DNA from: Paenibacillus daejeonensis DSM 15491
GTDB lineage: Bacteria; Bacillota; Bacilli; Paenibacillales; Paenibacillaceae
DNA length: 64,000 bases
NCBI RefSeq assembly: GCF_000378385.1
Contig: NZ_KB899663.1
Location: forward strand, 165,417 to 229,416
Direction of reading: 5' to 3'
This document shows, piece after piece, positions 7,562-16,078 of the stretch. Positions within the stretch are counted from its first letter, which is position 1. Each line of letters opens with the position of its first letter. A model generated the notes under the pieces. That model ran no database searches, was not told the origin of the DNA, and was given only the letters and a program-made list of their open reading frames with translations. The position numbers and the translations under genes were made by a program.

Positions 7562-9233
7562 CCATCAGGATATGATGGATCATCAGGGCGATGCGCAGCT
7601 TGAGTAAGTCGATGGGGTCCTTGAAGGAAAGGCCAAGCAAGGATTCGCATTTGTTGAGACGGTAGAAGACGGTGTTGCGGTGCAGGAACATCGCGCTCGC
7701 CGTCTCTTTTACATTGCCGTTATGTTCCAGGTACGTATCCAGAGTAGCCAGCAGCTCCTGGCTTTCCTCGCTCTTGGCATAAGCCAGCGATTTGAGGATG
7801 CTTGCATAGAATTCACTCAGTTTGTGATAGGGCAGCAGACGAATCAGGTCAGGCACCTGTTGGACCCGGTAAGAGATGACGAGAGGATGCTGACTAATCT
7901 CTAGTGCATGCTTGAGTGCCAGTGTCGCTTCCTGATAGGCCCGGGGCAGACGGTCGAGTTGATCGGCCTGATTGCTAAGTCCGCAGGAGATCGCCCACTT
8001 GTCCTTGCCGCGATCCAGGTGCTCCTGGAGCTCCTGGATGAGTTGGAGCCACTCGCTCTCTTGCTGGCTGCCCGGTGTTTCTTCGGCAGTGGAGAAGATT
8101 AGGACGACATGCTCACCCTTGGTTGTGCTGATGGCGCGGATGCCGACAGCATCCAGGTAGGCCTGTACTTCGCGCATCAGATGCTCCAGCTCGGTCTGGC
8201 CCAACTGAAAGGTGTTGTGACCATCATAGGCATGTGACAGTGGCTTGCAGGCGACGACCCAGTGGTAGCCGTGAGCAGACAAGCCGTATTTCTCTCCCCG
8301 CTTCAGAATTTCATCCATCGTCGCAATTTCGTTATCCAGCAGCTCACCAAAAAATTCCTCCCGCAACCGGTTAGACCCTTCTTGCAAGGCATCTTGCTTG
8401 ATGCTCTCGTACGCAATAATCTGAGCGGCTTGCTCCAGTGGCATGAGTGGCGTGCGAATCGAAGCATCGGTATTCATGACGATGATACAGCCTTTGAACA
8501 TGCCTGATGCATGAATCGGGTAGAAGCCCATGCGCTCCCCGCGTTCGGTGGTGCAATAGGTGAGTTTGTTCTCTGATGCGCCTTGATGAACGATGAGCTG
8601 CAGCAGCTCGGATTGAAAAGCAGAGGATACCGCCCATTGGCGAGCGGTGGCGGACCAGCCGACAATCTGGCGCTTGCCGTTTTGAATCAGGATGGGATGA
8701 TGGATGACACCGGTCAGGGTCTGGGCAATATCGGACATGCTGGCGCCATTGAGGAACAGTCGTGAGAATTTACGGTGGATTTCAAAGGTGCGCTCCAGCT
8801 CGACCTGCTTCTCATTGAGAATAATGCTGAGTACCTGGCTCATCATCTCCCCAAGAGAGGTGTCATTAGGCAGTGCAATAATCGGCATGCCCAGGCTGTC
8901 GGACTGATCGAGCAGCTGCTGGGGCAACTGCGCATCGCGGTCGTTAGCCTTGATGACGAGGCCTGAGCTCTGGGACAGGTGCATCTGCTGCAGGAACTGG
9001 AGGAAGATGTCGCTATTCTCCTGAATGACGTGCTCGGTGGTAAACAACAACTGATGGCGGCGCAGCCAAGTGGCGATGTCTGGCGCGTCCAAATGCCCGG
9101 CCGTTCGTGCCTGCGGTAATTTCACCATTACATTAACTGAATCGATTGAGCGACCAAGTCCTTCTGTGCCGCCAATAACGAAGGCGTCTGCAAATAAGGG
9201 CAGCTTCAGAATGCGTTGAATGGTAAGGGACAT
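7548..9233 (-). CDS. PucR-family transcriptional regulator
   Basis: This 561-residue regulator has the PucR layout. An N-terminal PucR ligand-sensing domain (about 1-140) begins with the RILKLPLFADA stretch. A central region resembles the GGDEF-like module of CdaR/PucR proteins. A C-terminal PucR/CdaR helix-turn-helix (about 495-555) includes NVKETASAMFLHRNTVFYRL. PucR proteins control purine and other nitrogen-heterocycle catabolism, usually as ligand-responsive activators. I set the start at the ATG 9231-9233, which has AGGAGG 7 bp upstream, rather than the longer reading frame. The gene lies between the catabolic enzymes, which it meets tail to tail, and the importer operon, from which it diverges. 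That position makes it the likely local regulator. Confidence 0.9.
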   Translation of the reverse strand: MSLTIQRILKLPLFADAFVIGGTEGLGRSIDSVNVMVKLPQARTAGHLDAPDIATWLRRHQLLFTTEHVIQENSDIFLQFLQQMHLSQSSGLVIKANDRDAQLPQQLLDQSDSLGMPIIALPNDTSLGEMMSQVLSIILNEKQVELERTFEIHRKFSRLFLNGASMSDIAQTLTGVIHHPILIQNGKRQIVGWSATARQWAVSSAFQSELLQLIVHQGASENKLTYCTTERGERMGFYPIHASGMFKGCIIVMNTDASIRTPLMPLEQAAQIIAYESIKQDALQEGSNRLREEFFGELLDNEIATMDEILKRGEKYGLSAHGYHWVVACKPLSHAYDGHNTFQLGQTELEHLMREVQAYLDAVGIRAISTTKGEHVVLIFSTAEETPGSQQESEWLQLIQELQEHLDRGKDKWAISCGLSNQADQLDRLPRAYQEATLALKHALEISQHPLVISYRVQQVPDLIRLLPYHKLSEFYASILKSLAYAKSEESQELLATLDTYLEHNGNVKETASAMFLHRNTVFYRLNKCESLLGLSFKDPIDLLKLRIALMIHHILMANSK

Positions 9234-9253
9234 GGTGAATCCTCCTATGTTAG

Positions 9254-9282
9254 AATATATGACTTTTATAATCGCATGTGAA
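9254..9282 (-). promoter_or_regulatory. Predicted promoter of the pucR-like gene
   Basis: On the minus strand a TTCACA box (9277-9282) and a TATATT box (9254-9259) are spaced 17 bp apart, 21 bp before the regulator's start codon. The match is reasonable but not perfect. Confidence 0.45.
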
Positions 9283-9309
9283 CTGTTCTCCAATAGGAGG
9301 GGGTATTCT

Positions 9310-9437
9310 GTTGTGCACGGTGAACAACGGTAAACAGATGGATTTAGCTGGTGATTAATTAGGTTTTTGTACATGTTGCTCAGTTTGGAGGGGGTTGAAT
9401 TGTGCACCGATACCATGGGATGACTATGTCATATAAT
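9310..9437 (+). promoter_or_regulatory. Importer promoter with two TTGTGCAC sites
   Basis: A perfect TATAAT at 9432-9437 precedes the importer operon, but the -35 position (9409-9414, GATACC) is poor, which suggests activator dependence. The octamer TTGTGCAC occurs twice in this gap, at 9311-9318 and 9400-9407. The first copy sits in an inverted repeat, GTTGT-N9-ACAAC, at 9310-9328. The second copy lies immediately upstream of the -35 position. They are candidate binding sites for the divergent PucR regulator. Confidence 0.4.
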
Positions 9438-9514
9438 ATATCATTAATTTAGAAACAAGCAACAGCAAAGAATAATAAGAGAGATAAACTTACGTTAATA
9501 GGAGGAGAGCGACG

Positions 9515-10600
9515 ATGCGAAAAAGAGTATGGCACGTGGCGATGTTGTGGGTGCTGGTATTGGTGGTAGCGGGGTGCGGTAATGCGGCAACCACGGCCCC
9601 TGCGGAACAGGGTGGGAACGTTCCTCCAGCAGAGAGTCAGAATGGTGAGACGAGTGAAAACGCGGGGGATGGCATCGATCTGCCACCAGCTGAGAAAACA
9701 AAAATAACGCTTCGACTGAACTGGAAGTACAAAGGTGAGTTTGCTCCATTCTATGTAACCAAAGAGAAGGGTATCTTCGAGAAGTACGGGCTGGACGTCG
9801 ATGTCGCAGAAGGCTCAGGTTCCGTAGCTGTGCTGCAAGTGATCTCCCAGAACCGCGAGGAAATTGGCGTGACCTCGGCTGTGGAGCCGATCCAGGGGAT
9901 CGAAATGGGAATGCCCGTCAAAATCATCGCTTCCTATATGTCCAAATCACCGATGATGCTGCTCTCTCATCCCGATACACCGGTGAACTCACCGAAGGAC
10001 CTGGAGGGCAAAACGATTGTTTCTTCTTCCGGCTCTACGTTCACTGGCATTTATGAGCATTTCCTGAGCTTCAACGAGGTCGATTACGATCAAGTGGAAC
10101 ATATCATGGTCGAGACCGGCGCACGCAATACGCTGTTTCTGAATAAAGAGGCCGATGCAGTGGCTGTTTTCTCTACGAATGAATATCCGATTTTTGAGAA
10201 GAGCATGGGTCAAGAGCTCGTTCCTCTCTACCTTGCCGACTTCGGATTCGATCTGACAGGGTTGTCCCTTATTTCGAATGATAAGTTCATTGAAGAGAAT
10301 CCCAACACACTCAAACGTTTCCTCGCTGCAGTAAATGAAGGCTTTGCCTATACGCTGGAGAATCCGGAGGAAGCTGCCGAGATCTCCAAGGCTTTGTTCC
10401 CTGATGTGGTGGATGAGGATATCGTCATTGAGCAGATCAAGCGCACAGGTGAGCTGGCAATCCGTCCAGAGGGTAAACCCTACGGCTGGTCGGATGGCGA
10501 GACGATGGAAACGATGGCCCAGCGGATGCTGGAAAGTGGACTGATGGACGCCAAACAATCTGCAGATCATTACTATACAAACGAATATTTGCCGCAATAG
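9515..10600 (+). CDS. ABC importer solute-binding lipoprotein, NMT1/THI5-like
   Basis: This is the extracytoplasmic solute receptor of the adjacent three-gene importer. Residues 1-20 form a lipoprotein signal ending in LVVAGC, so Cys21 should be lipidated. A Pro/Glu/Ala linker follows. The mature protein has NMT1/THI5 and SsuA-like features, for example LRLNWKYKGEFAPFYV and the KEKGIFEKYGLDVDV segment. Relatives bind pyrimidine precursors, riboflavin, taurine or other small heterocycles and sulfonates. The gene is followed by permease and ATPase genes on the same strand, and AGGAGG precedes its ATG. Because the neighbouring enzymes act on N-heterocycles, a heterocyclic ligand is more likely than a sulfonate. 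That is an inference from context. Confidence 0.88.
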   Translation: MRKRVWHVAMLWVLVLVVAGCGNAATTAPAEQGGNVPPAESQNGETSENAGDGIDLPPAEKTKITLRLNWKYKGEFAPFYVTKEKGIFEKYGLDVDVAEGSGSVAVLQVISQNREEIGVTSAVEPIQGIEMGMPVKIIASYMSKSPMMLLSHPDTPVNSPKDLEGKTIVSSSGSTFTGIYEHFLSFNEVDYDQVEHIMVETGARNTLFLNKEADAVAVFSTNEYPIFEKSMGQELVPLYLADFGFDLTGLSLISNDKFIEENPNTLKRFLAAVNEGFAYTLENPEEAAEISKALFPDVVDEDIVIEQIKRTGELAIRPEGKPYGWSDGETMETMAQRMLESGLMDAKQSADHYYTNEYLPQ

Positions 10601-10629
10601 CGGCACACCACCCGAAAGGAGCCGTCCTT

Positions 10630-11403
10630 ATGAAAGCTAGCTTCAATCTCAGGCAGGCGCTGTCCGTCAGCGCCACCTTTGTGGGATTTCTGCTCTTGTG
10701 GCAGCTGGTCTGTGTAATCTTCAGTATTCCTTCGTATCTGCTTCCGACGCCGACCGACATTATCGGGCGGATGATCCAGGACAGTGATGTGCTGCTTCGG
10801 CATAGCGGTGTTACACTTTTTGAAATCTTGGCAGGCTTCGCCTTATCAGTGCTGTTCGGTATTCCGGCTGCAGTCATTATCGTTTACTCCAAATACTTCT
10901 CGCAATCGGTGTTCCCGCTGCTGATTGGGCTGCAGTGCGTGCCGATGATCTCGATAGCTCCACTCCTGATTACGTGGCTGGGCTTCGGCATCGTCACCAA
11001 AGTCATGATTGCCTTCCTGATCTCCTTCTTCCCGATCATCGTCAGCTCCGTGGTGGGCCTCAAGTCGATGGAAAAGGAAATGCTTATGCTCGCAACGTCG
11101 CTTCGGGCCAACCGGATGCAGGTATTCCTTTACTTCAGGCTGCCCAAAGCGCTGCCTAGTATCTTCGGCGGGTTCAAGGTTGGCATTACGCTGGCAGTCG
11201 TCGGCGCAGTTGTCGCGGAGTTCGTCTCCTCCGACCGGGGACTGGGGTACCTGCAGCTCGTGGCTAACTCCCGGCTCGATATTACAATGCAATTCTGCGT
11301 GATCGTCATGCTAGGTATTATCGGCTTGACCCTCTACAATATCGTCGGTCTGATTGAAAAAATCGCGCTGCCGTGGTACCGCGCAGCCAGAGGAGGCGAA
11401 TAA
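10630..11403 (+). CDS. ABC importer permease, SsuC/ThiX-like
   Basis: This 257-residue inner-membrane permease belongs to the binding-protein-dependent transport family and pairs with the preceding lipoprotein and following ATPase. About six membrane segments can be read, for example FVGFLLLWQLVCVIF near the N-terminus and MLGIIGLTLYNIVGL near the C-terminus. The cytoplasmic coupling loop with the family's EAA-type motif corresponds to the stretch around MLATSLRANRMQVFLYFRLPKALP. It starts 29 bp after the lipoprotein gene, and its end carries the ribosome site of the ATPase gene. This places it in one operon with both. Confidence 0.9.
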   Translation: MKASFNLRQALSVSATFVGFLLLWQLVCVIFSIPSYLLPTPTDIIGRMIQDSDVLLRHSGVTLFEILAGFALSVLFGIPAAVIIVYSKYFSQSVFPLLIGLQCVPMISIAPLLITWLGFGIVTKVMIAFLISFFPIIVSSVVGLKSMEKEMLMLATSLRANRMQVFLYFRLPKALPSIFGGFKVGITLAVVGAVVAEFVSSDRGLGYLQLVANSRLDITMQFCVIVMLGIIGLTLYNIVGLIEKIALPWYRAARGGE

Positions 11404-11404
11404 T

Positions 11405-12202
11405 ATGCCTGCGGAGCAGATTATTATCCGTGATGTGGAGAAGACGTTTCAGACCCGTGGCGGGCCTGTCCAAGCGCTGGCGAAGGTCAATCTGACCATC
11501 GAACCGCTGTCATTTGTCTCGGTAGTTGGTCCCAGTGGTTGCGGAAAAAGCACACTCATGAATCTGCTGGCCGGACTGGATGTGCAAACAGGTGGGACCA
11601 TTCTAATCGGCGACAAACCGATGAAGGGGCCGCAAGAGGGGAATGCTGTCGTCTTCCAGAAGGACCTCCTGTTAGAGTGGCGGACCGTGCTGGCCAATGT
11701 CCTGCTGCCATTCGAGCTGCAGAATGTGACCTGGCTGGATCGCAAGGATCGCACGACGAACAAGCAGATGGCAGAGGACATGCTGAAGATGGTGGGGCTC
11801 GAAGGCTTCGGTGACAAATATCCGTTTGAGCTCTCCGGCGGCATGCGGCAGCGGGTTTCGATTTGCCGGGCGCTGATTCAGCAGCCTTCGCTCCTGTTGA
11901 TGGATGAGCCTTTCGGTGCCCTTGATGCGTTGACACGGGAGCAAATGATGTATGACCTGCTCAAAATCTACAAGCGGTACAACTGCACCGTTATTTTTAT
12001 CACGCACAGTATTGAAGAGGCCGTCTTCCTGTCCGATCGCGTGCTGGTCATGAGTCCAAGACCTGGCTCTGTGGTCGAGGATATTGCCATCGACCTGGAT
12101 CGTCCACGGGGGATGAACACCCGAATGGATGCTCGCTTCCTCGGGTATGTGCGTCAGATCCGCGGCGTCTTCCAATCCCAAGGCGTCCTGGCGGAGGTGT
12201 AG
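11405..12202 (+). CDS. ABC importer ATP-binding protein, SsuB/TauB-like
   Basis: This 265-residue ATPase should energise the importer. All nucleotide-binding motifs are present: Walker A GPSGCGKST (about 42-50), the Q-loop glutamine near 85, the signature LSGGMRQR (143-150), Walker B LLLMDEPF (163-170), the D-loop, and a switch histidine in FITHSIEEA. I chose the ATG at 11405, where AGGAGG lies 8 bp upstream inside the end of the permease gene; a longer frame would begin inside the permease. The amidase gene begins 2 bp after its stop, so it sits in the middle of a tightly packed transcript. Confidence 0.93.
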   Translation: MPAEQIIIRDVEKTFQTRGGPVQALAKVNLTIEPLSFVSVVGPSGCGKSTLMNLLAGLDVQTGGTILIGDKPMKGPQEGNAVVFQKDLLLEWRTVLANVLLPFELQNVTWLDRKDRTTNKQMAEDMLKMVGLEGFGDKYPFELSGGMRQRVSICRALIQQPSLLLMDEPFGALDALTREQMMYDLLKIYKRYNCTVIFITHSIEEAVFLSDRVLVMSPRPGSVVEDIAIDLDRPRGMNTRMDARFLGYVRQIRGVFQSQGVLAEV

Positions 12203-12204
12203 CG

Positions 12205-12870
12205 ATGGCGGACCAGAGCAATTACAACCTGGAACGTGTCCTGTCGGAACCGGCGGCCCTATTGGTTATCGATATGCAAAATGACTTTGTTCATGAGCGT
12301 GGGGCTTTTGCCCAATCGGGGTACCGCGTCAGCGGCTATCAGGCCATTATACCTGCGATGAAGGAGCTCATCGAGGCGGCGCGCACGGCTAGCGTACCTG
12401 TCGTATGGGTGGGGATGTCGCATAATGAGCTGAATGATGGCGAGGATGCCTGGAGCCAGCGGCGGGCGGGCAGTAATCACCCGGCCAGCTGCCGGACCGG
12501 CACGTGGGGTGCGGATTTGTATCATGAACTGGAGCCAGGGATGGAGGAAATGGTCGTCTGGAAGCACCGCTACAGCGCCTTCGTCCAGACGCGTTTGCAC
12601 CAGCTGCTCGCTGACCGGGGGATCCGGACGCTGGTAGCTGTTGGGATCAACACCAATACCTGCGTCGAATCTACGCTGCGCGACGCGCATCTGATCGGCT
12701 ATCATGTGGTGCTGGCACAGGATGCAACGACCTGTCTATTCTCCGACGCGTACGAGCCGAGCCTGCGCAACATTGAGCGCCACTTCGGTATCGTTAGCGA
12801 TACAGCAACAATCATGCAGCGTTGGGCAGGTCAGGGCTCGTCGGTGCTGATGGAGTCATCCGAAGGATGA
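12205..12870 (+). CDS. Isochorismatase-fold cysteine hydrolase (amidase)
   Basis: This 221-residue enzyme of the isochorismatase-like cysteine hydrolase superfamily includes N-carbamoylsarcosine, ureidoacrylate and biuret hydrolases among its relatives. The Asp-Lys-Cys triad is visible: Asp23 in VIDMQNDF, Lys120 in VWKHRYSAF, and the nucleophile Cys153 in NTNTCVES. It follows the importer ATPase by 2 bp, with GGAGG 7 bp before the ATG, so it is the last gene of the import operon. Together with the ring-opening enzyme a role in splitting the linear acyl-urea or biuret-like product fits well, as BiuH does after AtzD in triazine degraders. The substrate is inferred from context. The stop lies only 14 bp from the convergent tctA-like gene. 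Confidence 0.88.
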   Translation: MADQSNYNLERVLSEPAALLVIDMQNDFVHERGAFAQSGYRVSGYQAIIPAMKELIEAARTASVPVVWVGMSHNELNDGEDAWSQRRAGSNHPASCRTGTWGADLYHELEPGMEEMVVWKHRYSAFVQTRLHQLLADRGIRTLVAVGINTNTCVESTLRDAHLIGYHVVLAQDATTCLFSDAYEPSLRNIERHFGIVSDTATIMQRWAGQGSSVLMESSEG

Positions 12871-12884
12871 GGGATAAGCAGCAG

Positions 12885-14393
12885 TTACGAAGCGGACTTC
12901 CGCGATCTTAGCTTGCTGACCAGTCGTCTGAACCAGGCCATCTTGGAGCTCAGCATGAGAACAATCACGAGCAGCAGGACCAGTGAGATTGGACTGGTGA
13001 CGATATTGCCGACAAAACCTCCGACGCTGCCCTGCGAAATCTCCATGCCGCGACGCAGGTTATTCTCAATGAGAGGCGTCAGAATAATGCCCAGCACGAG
13101 CGGCGCTAGCGGGTAGCGATACAGCTTCAGGAAGTAACCCAGAATACCGAAGAGGATCATCCAGTAAACATCTCCGATACTGTTATTGATGGCGAAACTA
13201 CCGATAATGGAAAGCGTGATAATAATCGGGATGAGGATTGGCTTCGGGATTTCAATAATTTTACTGAAGATCCGAATGCCCGTCAGACCGAAGATCAACA
13301 GAAAGATGTTGGAGATGACAAGGCAGCTGACAATGATCCAGAAGAACTCAGGCTGCTCGGTCATGAGCATGGGCCCCGGACGCAAGCCATGGATATATAA
13401 GGCGCCAAGGAACAATGCAGTGCCGGAGTCACCAGGAATACCTAACGTCAGCGTGGGGATAAAGGCACCGCCAATGGATGCATTATTGGCGGATTCAGCC
13501 GCTACAACGCCTTCGAAGGCGCCTTTGCCGAAGGGACGGCTCGGTTTTTTTACCGTTCGCTTAGCCTGGTCATATGCCATCAGGGACGCAACCTCTGCCC
13601 CGGTACCCGGCAGGGCGCCCAGCAGCGTGCCTGTGGCAGAGCTGCGCAAGGTGAGCGGCAGGTACTTTTTGACTAGCCCCCAACTGGGAATAATCTTGTC
13701 TACCTTCTGCTTGATTGGTTTGGTCCGCTGCTTTAACTGCATCAGCGCTTCTGACAAGCCGAACAGGCCGATCATAACGACGATGAAGCTGATGCCGCCC
13801 AGCATAGTTGTACTGCCGAAGGTAAGCCGGGGCTGCGAGGTAAATGGATCCATGCCGACCATGCCGATGGTGATGCCCAGCGACGCGGTAATCAGCGCCT
13901 TGCTCATCGAGCCTTCTGTGAGACTACCAACCAGCAGAAGGGCCATCATCGCGAGCAAAAAGTAATCATAGGGCGAGAAATGAATGGCAAGTGAGGATAC
14001 GATCGGCGAAGCGATCACCATCACGCCAATGCCAAAAAATTCGCCGATGACGGAGACAACGGTACTGAGTCCCATGACAACCCCAGCCAGCCCTAATCTG
14101 GCTAGCGGATACCCATCAATTGCGGTCGCCATGGCCGCGGGGCCGCCAGGTATATTAAGCAGAATCGCTGTGCGGCTGCTGCCGTACACTCCGCCTGTAA
14201 AAATCCCCACCATGACTGCCAATGCGGCATAGACATCCCATGTATACGTGAAAGAGAGCAATAAAGAAAAGGCCATTGTAACTGAAAGGCCCGGGATGGC
14301 ACCGATATAGATGCCCACGAATACCCCTATGGCGACAAGGGCCAGTAGCTCGACATTTAGAAGTGGGACGAGAAACCCTTCAATGCCTGACAT
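12885..14393 (-). CDS. tctA: Tripartite tricarboxylate transporter large membrane subunit (TctA)
   Basis: This is the large, multi-spanning subunit of a TctABC-type secondary transporter, which uses a soluble receptor to import carboxylates. It has 502 residues, the normal family length. The TctA hallmarks are present: GAIPGLSVTMAFSLLLSFTY near the N-terminus, the GALPGTGAEVASLMAY motif, and the GIPGDSGTALFLGAL motif. I set the start at the ATG 14391-14393 because AGGTGG lies about 8 bp upstream; a GTG four codons earlier lies within that site. It is the last gene of the seven-gene minus-strand operon that begins with the ABM gene. Confidence 0.93.
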   Translation of the reverse strand: MSGIEGFLVPLLNVELLALVAIGVFVGIYIGAIPGLSVTMAFSLLLSFTYTWDVYAALAVMVGIFTGGVYGSSRTAILLNIPGGPAAMATAIDGYPLARLGLAGVVMGLSTVVSVIGEFFGIGVMVIASPIVSSLAIHFSPYDYFLLAMMALLLVGSLTEGSMSKALITASLGITIGMVGMDPFTSQPRLTFGSTTMLGGISFIVVMIGLFGLSEALMQLKQRTKPIKQKVDKIIPSWGLVKKYLPLTLRSSATGTLLGALPGTGAEVASLMAYDQAKRTVKKPSRPFGKGAFEGVVAAESANNASIGGAFIPTLTLGIPGDSGTALFLGALYIHGLRPGPMLMTEQPEFFWIIVSCLVISNIFLLIFGLTGIRIFSKIIEIPKPILIPIIITLSIIGSFAINNSIGDVYWMILFGILGYFLKLYRYPLAPLVLGIILTPLIENNLRRGMEISQGSVGGFVGNIVTSPISLVLLLVIVLMLSSKMAWFRRLVSKLRSRKSAS

Positions 14394-14428
14394 AGAAATC
14401 TCCACCTCATGAGTTTATGGGAATACAA

Positions 14429-14932
14429 TTATGGGAGTACGATGTGGAAAATGGTGTAAAAGACCAGAATCAAACCCGCGACCGTACCTAACGATACCAA
14501 CAGCTTTAACCAGGGTCTCCGCCAGTCCAAGAACATCATGCAACTCCAGAGAAACAGGAATGTCGTAATCTCAAAGTGTAAAAGCTCCACCAAAAACGCG
14601 TAGGCTGAAACACCGACTATGAGCACAAGAACATCTTTTGAGAAAAGATAGCTCCTCGCCTCGCGCAAACTGCCAAGCGTACCTCGTCTGCGTAGCAGAC
14701 TTACAGCCTGAACACCAAGCAATAGCAGGATAAGCGAGATCACCGTCTGCGGTAGTGTCCCGGCATGATTCGTGTAGCCCTGATAGATACCAGGAAGCTT
14801 GAGGGATTCCAGGAACAAGGCGCCCACAACCAAAAATAGAAGGCCCACTAGCAGATATTCGCCCGGGCCCTGAGTTGGCAGCGGTGGGGAAGCGAGGTCC
14901 TGATCGAGCTCTTGTGAATGCTCCTCTGCCAT
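14429..14932 (-). CDS. tctB: Tripartite tricarboxylate transporter small membrane subunit (TctB)
   Basis: This 167-residue membrane protein has four hydrophobic segments (roughly 27-46, 60-80, 102-122 and 126-160) and the size of TctB subunits. A short acidic N-terminus precedes the first segment. It lies between the receptor gene and the large subunit gene, as in most TTT operons. Its ATG has AAGGAGG about 8 bp upstream. TctB sequences are poorly conserved, so the assignment rests on size, topology and position. Confidence 0.85.
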   Translation of the reverse strand: MAEEHSQELDQDLASPPLPTQGPGEYLLVGLLFLVVGALFLESLKLPGIYQGYTNHAGTLPQTVISLILLLLGVQAVSLLRRRGTLGSLREARSYLFSKDVLVLIVGVSAYAFLVELLHFEITTFLFLWSCMMFLDWRRPWLKLLVSLGTVAGLILVFYTIFHIVLP

Positions 14933-14995
14933 GAGAATTCCTCCTTATCAACAAAAGATGGGGAGGGCTGTGTCAATCACCCTACCCCGAATGTC

Positions 14996-16027
14996 TTACT
15001 GACCCGGTCTTGGAATATCGAAATCCTCTGGTGAGGCTTGCGACTGGCCGGCATCATGGATGAGCCACGCCTGCTGGGACTGCCAGGCATTGATATGGTC
15101 CCAAGCGGCATCCCCGGTCAAGCCGAGCGGCGTATAACCGTTGGTCTGCAGGAAGCTCTGGAATTCCTCGTTCTCGTATCCGGCCTTGAAGGCTTCTGTT
15201 AGTGTAGCGACGACATCGTCGGGTGTTTCTTTCTTCACGAACACGCCGAACCATGGGCCAGTGGTCTCCAGCATCGATTGGGCCTCCGGCTTGACGGCCC
15301 CGAGTGCCGGCACATCCGGGATGGCATCGATTGGATCATTGGAAATCACGGCGAGACCTTTGAAGTCGCCTTGTTGCAGGTACTGCATGGCCGATCCCGC
15401 GGATAACACCGTCACATCGATCTGGTTACCCATCAGAGCGGTAATCAGCGGTCCATCGCCGTCGAAGGTGACGGGACTGAAGCTGGTGTCGAACAGGTTA
15501 TTCATCATGATCGAAGCAACCCACGGCAATCCACCGACGCCGCTGACACCCATCTTGATCGTGTTGGGGCGTGCTTTGGCATCCTCCAGCAGATCATCAA
15601 TGGAGTTATAAGGGGAATCCTTGCTAACGACAACGACGCCGGCAATTCGGGCAAAGATGTAGATCGGCGTGAATTCCTTGTACGTCAGATCAGACAGGCC
15701 AAGCACAGGGTACAGAGAACCATCGCCTGTATTGAAAAGAAGCGTGTAGCCGTCAGCCTTCTGGTCATAGACATATTGCTGACCAATTGTGCCGGATGCT
15801 CCCGTTCGATTGACCATAATGATATTCTTGCCGAGTGCTTCCTGAGCCCCGTTTACGACGGTTCGCGAGACCAGGTCAGTACCTCCGCCGGCCCCCCAAG
15901 GAACAATACCATTAATATTATTGGAGGGATAAGTGCCGCTTTTGCCGGACAGGGTGCAGCCGGTTAGGGATAGGACGATCAGCGACAGGCTAAGGATCAG
16001 AAGAATCTTTTGTTTTGCTTGACTCAT
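14996..16027 (-). CDS. tctC: Tripartite tricarboxylate transporter receptor lipoprotein (TctC/Bug family)
   Basis: This is the extracytoplasmic receptor for the adjacent TctAB transporter. Residues 1-23 are a lipoprotein signal ending in LSLTGC, so Cys24 is the lipid anchor, as expected for a Gram-positive cell. The mature protein has Bug-family features: a VPWGAGGGTDLVSR loop that holds the ligand carboxylate, VVNRTGASGTIGQQYV, and the DGYTLLF stretch. Family members bind citrate, aromatic acids, nicotinate and other carboxylates. The operon partners (dehydrogenase, TIM-barrel isomerase, ABM protein) suggest a catabolic acid as ligand; its identity is unknown. Confidence 0.92.
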   Translation of the reverse strand: MSQAKQKILLILSLSLIVLSLTGCTLSGKSGTYPSNNINGIVPWGAGGGTDLVSRTVVNGAQEALGKNIIMVNRTGASGTIGQQYVYDQKADGYTLLFNTGDGSLYPVLGLSDLTYKEFTPIYIFARIAGVVVVSKDSPYNSIDDLLEDAKARPNTIKMGVSGVGGLPWVASIMMNNLFDTSFSPVTFDGDGPLITALMGNQIDVTVLSAGSAMQYLQQGDFKGLAVISNDPIDAIPDVPALGAVKPEAQSMLETTGPWFGVFVKKETPDDVVATLTEAFKAGYENEEFQSFLQTNGYTPLGLTGDAAWDHINAWQSQQAWLIHDAGQSQASPEDFDIPRPGQ

Positions 16028-16078
16028 GGATGCACATCCTCATAGATATAATCTTGCTAGATCGTGGTTCGAGTATAC

